Shown one piece after another: positions 20,264 through 23,633 of a stretch of DNA of 23,633 nt; within the stretch, counting starts at the first letter, position 1; each line of letters opens with the position of its first letter. A program made the position numbers and the translations under genes. This DNA is from an uncultured Burkholderiales bacterium. GTDB lineage: Bacteria > Pseudomonadota > Gammaproteobacteria > Burkholderiales > Burkholderiaceae_E. The DNA lies in contig CAIUGQ010000427.1 of the NCBI GenBank assembly GCA_903898725.1, positions 1 through 23,633 of the forward strand, given 5' to 3'. The notes beneath the pieces were generated by a model. It did not search any database. It was not told the origin of the DNA and was given only the letters and a program-made list of their open reading frames with translations.

Positions 20264-22981
20264 ATGAGCCGCCATCGCCTCTCGCCGCTGTTCGACCCAC
20301 GTTCGGTCGCGCTCTATGGCGCCACCGAACGCGAGGGCGCCCTCGGACGCCTGCTGCTCGAGACGCTGCGGGCCGGCGGGTTCAAGGGTCCGGTCGGCGC
20401 GATCAACCCGAAGCACCGCAAGGTGCTCGGCGCGCCCTGCGTGCGCAGCGCGGCGGCGCTCGACTTCGTGCCCGACGTGGCGCTCGCCACCGTCCCGGCG
20501 GCGGCATTGACGCAGGTGGTCGACGACTGCGCGGACCGGGGCGTGCGCTTCGTGGTCGTCTACTCGAGCGGCTTCGACACCACCACCGAGGCGGGCCGCA
20601 GCGCGCAGGGCGAACTGCTGCGCCGGGCCCGCAGCCGCGGCGTGCGGCTGGTCGGACCGCACTGCATGGCGCTGATGCGGCCGGCCAGTGGCTTCGACGC
20701 GGGCTTCGCGCCGGGACGCGTCAAGGCAGGCCGCGTCGCGCTGCTGTCGCAGTCGGGTGCGGTGGTCACCGCGCTGCTCGACTGGGCGGCGCCCTCGGGC
20801 ATCGGCTTCTCGTCGGTGCTGTCGCTCGGGCGCGCGCTCGACCTCGACTTCGGCGAACTGCTCGACTGGTACCTGTTCGATCATCAGACCGACAGCGTCC
20901 TGCTGTATCTCGAGGGCGTGCAGGACGCGCGCGGCTTCATGTCGAGCGTGCGCGCGCTGTCGCGGGTCAAGCCGGTGGTCATCATGAAGGCCGGGCGCGC
21001 GAACGACGCGACGCGCACCGTCGGCGCCTCGCATTCCGACGCCCTCACCGGCAACGACCGGGTGTTCGAGGCCGCCATCGCACGAGCCGGCGCGGTGCGC
21101 GCGAACACCACGTTCCAGCTCCTGGCGGCGGCCCGCCTGCTCGCGCTGCGCAAGCGCCCCGGCGGACCGCGGCTGGCGATCGTCGCCAACGGCGGTGGCC
21201 CGGGCCTGATCGCGGCCGACGCGGTCGCGGCCAACGCGCTCGAACTCGCGGAATTCCGACCGGCGACGCTCGAGACGCTCGGCGCCGGCCTGTCGGTGCA
21301 CGGCTCGCGACACAACCCGGTGAACCTGCTGACCGACGCGGATCCGGCCCGCATCGAGGCGGCCCTCGCGACGGTGCTCGCCGACCCCGGGGTCGACGCC
21401 GCGCTCGCGCTGTTCGTGCCGCAGACCGTGACGAGCTCCGAGCAGGCGGCCGAGGCCATCGTGCGGGCCGCGACCGGGCAGTCGAAGCTGGTCGCCGCGG
21501 TGCTCGCCGGCGGCGCGTCGGCGGCCGCCGGCCAGCGCCGCCTCGACGAGGCTGGCATCCCTCAGTTCCTGTCGCCCGAGAATGCGGTGGACGCGCTCGC
21601 GCTGCTGCAGAGCTTCAGCGTCAACCAGCAGAAGCTGCGCCAGACGCCGATCGCCGTCGACGAGGGCTTCGACCCGGACGTGGCCGCCGCCGAGGCGCTG
21701 TACCAGCGCGTGATCGCGACGGGCCGCACGCTGCTCGACGAGGTCGAGTCGAAGACCCTGCTCGGGCATTTCGGCATCGAGGCGCCGCCCTCGATCGTGG
21801 CCGCCTCGCCGGCCGAGGCCGCGCAGGCCGCCCTGCGGCTGGGCTTCCCGGTCGTGCTCAAGGTGCTGTCGCCGGACATCGTCCACAAGTCCGACGTCGG
21901 CGGCGTGCGCATCAACGTGCAGTCCGCCGGTGCGGCACGCGCCGCGGCCGAGGACATCCTCGAGAGCGTCGCCCGGCTGCGGCCGCAGGCACGGGTCACC
22001 GGCATCGTCGTGCAGCCGATGATCCGTTCACGGCACCAGCGCGAGGTGTACCTCGGCATGGCGACCGACCCGATGTTCGGCGCGGTGATCGCGTTCGGCG
22101 CGGGGGGCGTCGCCGTCGAGCAGATCGACGATGTCGCGATCGGGCTGCCGCCGCTCAACGGGCTGCTGGCGCGCTCGCTGGTGCAGCGCACCCGCGTCGC
22201 CAGGCTGCTGCGCGCCTACCGGAACGTGCCGGGCATCGACTTCCAGCGACTGGAGCAGACGCTGGTGCGCTTCTCGGCGCTGGTGTGCGCGTGTCCGTGG
22301 ATCGCGAGCCTGGACATCAATCCGCTGGTGGTCGACGAGGACCGGGTGACCGCGCTCGATGCGCGCATCGAGGTCAAGTCACCGGCCGACCTGCTGCGCG
22401 TCCGCTGGCGCGGCGCCTACGGGCACCTGGCCATCCATCCGTATCCGCGCGAACTCGAGGAGACGGTCACCCTCAAGAACGGCGACACCGTGCTGCTGCG
22501 GCCGATCCGCCCCGAGGACGCCGAGCTCGAGCGCGAGTTCGTCGCCGCGCTGTCGCCGCAGACGCTCTATCGCCGCTTCATGATGCCGGTGAAGGAACTG
22601 TCCGACGCGATGATCGAGCGCTTCACGCAGATCGACTACGACCGCGAGCTCGCGCTGGTGGCACTGAGGAACGAGTCGGGCGGCACGCCGGGCGCGGCGG
22701 GCTCGCGGCTGGTCGGCGTCGCCCGGATCATCCCGACCTGGGAGGACGGCACCGCCGAATTCGCGATCGTGGTGGGCGACTGGATGCAGCACTCCGGCCT
22801 CGGCCGCGAACTGATGGAGCGGATGTTCGAGGCCGGGCGCGTGCGGGGCTATGCGGTGCTCGAGGGGATCATCCTCGGCGAGAACGTGTCGATGCTGCGC
22901 TTCTGCGAGCGGCTCGGGTTCACCATCAAGCTGAACCCGGACGATCCGGCCGAGCGGATCGCGCGCCGCACGCTCGCCTGA
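20264..22981 (+). CDS. Pat-type protein acetyltransferase: ADP-forming acyl-CoA synthetase-like domains fused to GNAT
   Basis: 905 residues, the usual size for Pat/Pka lysine acetyltransferases that control acyl-CoA synthetases such as Acs. Domains in order: CoA-binding Rossmann domain (~8-100), succinyl-CoA-ligase-like domains (~155-460, with 'LLSQSGAVVTALLDWA' and 'VGASHSDALTGNDRVFEAA'), ATP-grasp (~475-700, 'VVLKVLSPDIVHKSDVGGV' and 'INPLVVDE'), and a C-terminal GNAT domain (~735-890, 'TVLLRPIRPEDAE', acetyl-CoA loop around 'QHSGLGRELMERM', 'MLRFCERLGF'). His257 sits where ADP-forming synthetases carry the phosphohistidine, so ligase activity cannot be excluded. The ATG lacks a Shine-Dalgarno and may begin a leaderless mRNA. 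It is a single-gene unit facing the 138-aa gene. Confidence 0.93.
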   Translation: MSRHRLSPLFDPRSVALYGATEREGALGRLLLETLRAGGFKGPVGAINPKHRKVLGAPCVRSAAALDFVPDVALATVPAAALTQVVDDCADRGVRFVVVYSSGFDTTTEAGRSAQGELLRRARSRGVRLVGPHCMALMRPASGFDAGFAPGRVKAGRVALLSQSGAVVTALLDWAAPSGIGFSSVLSLGRALDLDFGELLDWYLFDHQTDSVLLYLEGVQDARGFMSSVRALSRVKPVVIMKAGRANDATRTVGASHSDALTGNDRVFEAAIARAGAVRANTTFQLLAAARLLALRKRPGGPRLAIVANGGGPGLIAADAVAANALELAEFRPATLETLGAGLSVHGSRHNPVNLLTDADPARIEAALATVLADPGVDAALALFVPQTVTSSEQAAEAIVRAATGQSKLVAAVLAGGASAAAGQRRLDEAGIPQFLSPENAVDALALLQSFSVNQQKLRQTPIAVDEGFDPDVAAAEALYQRVIATGRTLLDEVESKTLLGHFGIEAPPSIVAASPAEAAQAALRLGFPVVLKVLSPDIVHKSDVGGVRINVQSAGAARAAAEDILESVARLRPQARVTGIVVQPMIRSRHQREVYLGMATDPMFGAVIAFGAGGVAVEQIDDVAIGLPPLNGLLARSLVQRTRVARLLRAYRNVPGIDFQRLEQTLVRFSALVCACPWIASLDINPLVVDEDRVTALDARIEVKSPADLLRVRWRGAYGHLAIHPYPRELEETVTLKNGDTVLLRPIRPEDAELEREFVAALSPQTLYRRFMMPVKELSDAMIERFTQIDYDRELALVALRNESGGTPGAAGSRLVGVARIIPTWEDGTAEFAIVVGDWMQHSGLGRELMERMFEAGRVRGYAVLEGIILGENVSMLRFCERLGFTIKLNPDDPAERIARRTLA

Positions 22982-22996
22982 GCGCGCGCACCGGGT

Positions 22997-23413
22997 TCAG
23001 AACAGCGCGAAGTTCAGCACGCCGTAGGTGTTGCGGAAGTGGGCGGCGAGCTGCAGCGCGCGGGCACGCGCGTCCTCGACCTCGCCGATCGTCTCCTCGT
23101 GGCGCGCCGACTGCACGATCGCGACCGCCAGCAGCTCGCTGAAATGCTCGGCCGATTCGGCGCCTGCACCGCCCCAGCGCACGCGCAGCAGGTCGACACC
23201 CTCGGGGGCCGACGACAGGTCGGCGACCGGATGCACGGCGGCGAGCAGGTGGCCGTGGACGAGGTTGCGCACCGACTCGACCTCGTGGGAGCGGGCCGAG
23301 CGGATCGGCGCGAAGCCGGCGAGCTGGCTCATGAACTCGACCGCTTTCTGCGCGGAAGTCTTGTCGTGGACGCGCGCGGTGCTGCGCTCTGCGGTGACGG
23401 GATCGTGCGACAT
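22997..23413 (-). CDS. Uncharacterised 138-residue protein
   Basis: I do not recognise this family. The start is well defined: AGGAG lies 6 nt before the ATG at 23413. The product is soluble, has no signal peptide or membrane segment, and looks mostly helical and acidic/alanine-rich. Conspicuous stretches are 'SHEVESVRNLVHGHLLAAVHPVADL', 'VDLLRVRWGGAGAESAEHFSELLAVA' and 'LAAHFRNTYGVLNFALF' at the very end. Several histidines and glutamates (SHEVE, HGH, HFSE, RHEE) could bind metal, but no catalytic motif is clear. It converges with the Pat-type gene across a 15-nt gap. Confidence 0.75.
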   Translation of the reverse strand: MSHDPVTAERSTARVHDKTSAQKAVEFMSQLAGFAPIRSARSHEVESVRNLVHGHLLAAVHPVADLSSAPEGVDLLRVRWGGAGAESAEHFSELLAVAIVQSARHEETIGEVEDARARALQLAAHFRNTYGVLNFALF

Positions 23414-23518
23414 GGAGGCTCCTGGACGGACTGCGAGCCGCATGAGGATGCACGCGGCCGGTCCACGGAGTGTCGGCAGCGTATTGCGACGCCTTAGCAG
23501 CGGCCGGCTGTGCGGCCA

Positions 23519-23536
23519 CCGGCGGTCGACCGCCGG
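23519..23536 (-). terminator. Perfect 18-bp palindrome downstream of the DUF423 gene
   Basis: CCGGCGGTCGACCGCCGG is a full palindrome that folds as a 7-bp GC stem with a TCGA loop. It starts 16 nt after the stop of the edge gene on the minus strand. No T-tract follows, so termination is plausible but not proven. Confidence 0.5.
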
Positions 23537-23552
23537 GGCGAGGGATGCGCGA

Positions 23553-23633
23553 TCAGCGCCCGCGCACCGCCGCCCAGGCGAGGCAGGCCCAGCCGGCGAG
23601 GAAGGCGACACCGCCCAGCGGCGTGACCGCGCC
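23553..23633 (-). CDS. DUF423-family small membrane protein, C-terminal fragment cut by the window edge
   Basis: The last 26 codons are visible on the minus strand and end in TGA at 23555-23553. They encode 'GAVTPLGGVAFLAGWACLAWAAVRGR', one hydrophobic helix with the 'TPLGGxAFLAGW' pattern that ends DUF423 (YgdD-like) inner-membrane proteins. Most of the gene lies beyond the window, so the family call rests on a short stretch. Confidence 0.75.
   Translation of the reverse strand, partial: GAVTPLGGVAFLAGWACLAWAAVRGR

Noticed and set aside
1..23633. CRISPR arrays, tRNA or rRNA genes, insertion sequences, integrases
   Set aside because: No regularly spaced exact repeats, RNA gene signatures or transposase/integrase coding sequence were seen on either strand.

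Overview
The window reads as chromosomal DNA of a very GC-rich (about 70% by eye) betaproteobacterium, most likely a member of the Burkholderiales. The pointers are a Bug/TctC-type tripartite tricarboxylate transporter receptor, a NodT-type efflux lipoprotein, a long ADP-forming acyl-CoA synthetase/GNAT (Pat-type) fusion, dense gene packing, and G/C-ending codons. No rRNA, tRNA, CRISPR array, transposase or phage gene was seen. Genes at both window edges are cut.

Left edge (2-2037): the 3' part of an outer-membrane efflux gene converges with a Crp/Fnr-type regulator gene, and the two coding regions overlap tail-to-tail by 97 bp.

Centre (2193-15208): a catabolic island built around three Cys-type sulfatases. 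On the + strand an AtsA-like sulfatase is followed 8 nt later by a Tat/Sec-exported TTT substrate-binding protein. Facing it is a tightly packed six-gene minus-strand operon (13840 down to 5540): AGPS/YgcU-like FAD oxidase, a 94-residue cysteine-rich protein that looks like a decayed GlcF-type iron-sulfur domain, FGGY kinase, GldA-like metal-dependent polyol dehydrogenase, BetC-like choline-sulfatase homologue, and a second AtsA-like sulfatase. Successive genes overlap by 4 nt or lie 4-8 nt apart. A divergent LacI-family gene (14156-15208) shares a 315-bp control region with the operon. That region holds a good sigma70 promoter for the operon (TTGACA, 18 nt, TAAGCT), a 20-bp near-perfect LacI-type palindrome with central CG placed directly downstream of the -10, a degenerate 12-bp tandem repeat running into that operator, and a possible 29-codon leader ORF ending on the oxidase start codon. 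The combination suggests uptake and intracellular desulfation of an organic sulfate ester, followed by oxidation and phosphorylation of the freed polyol or sugar-like alcohol. The substrate cannot be read from the sequence. This is the best candidate here for an undescribed system.

Right part (15368-23633): ordinary housekeeping or accessory genes. They are an NADPH-dependent FMN reductase, MsrB, an FAH-family (fumarylpyruvate hydrolase-like) enzyme, an MscS-type channel divergent from an Ldh2-type malate/lactate dehydrogenase that is coupled to a 4-hydroxybenzoyl-CoA thioesterase-like protein, the 905-residue Pat-type acetyltransferase, an unrecognised 138-residue protein, and the last 26 codons of a DUF423 membrane protein. 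The mscS/dehydrogenase promoter region is a perfect 13-bp inverted repeat carrying mirrored -10 elements. mscS and the Pat gene both have a -10-like hexamer exactly 6 nt before the ATG and no Shine-Dalgarno, which suggests leaderless transcripts.
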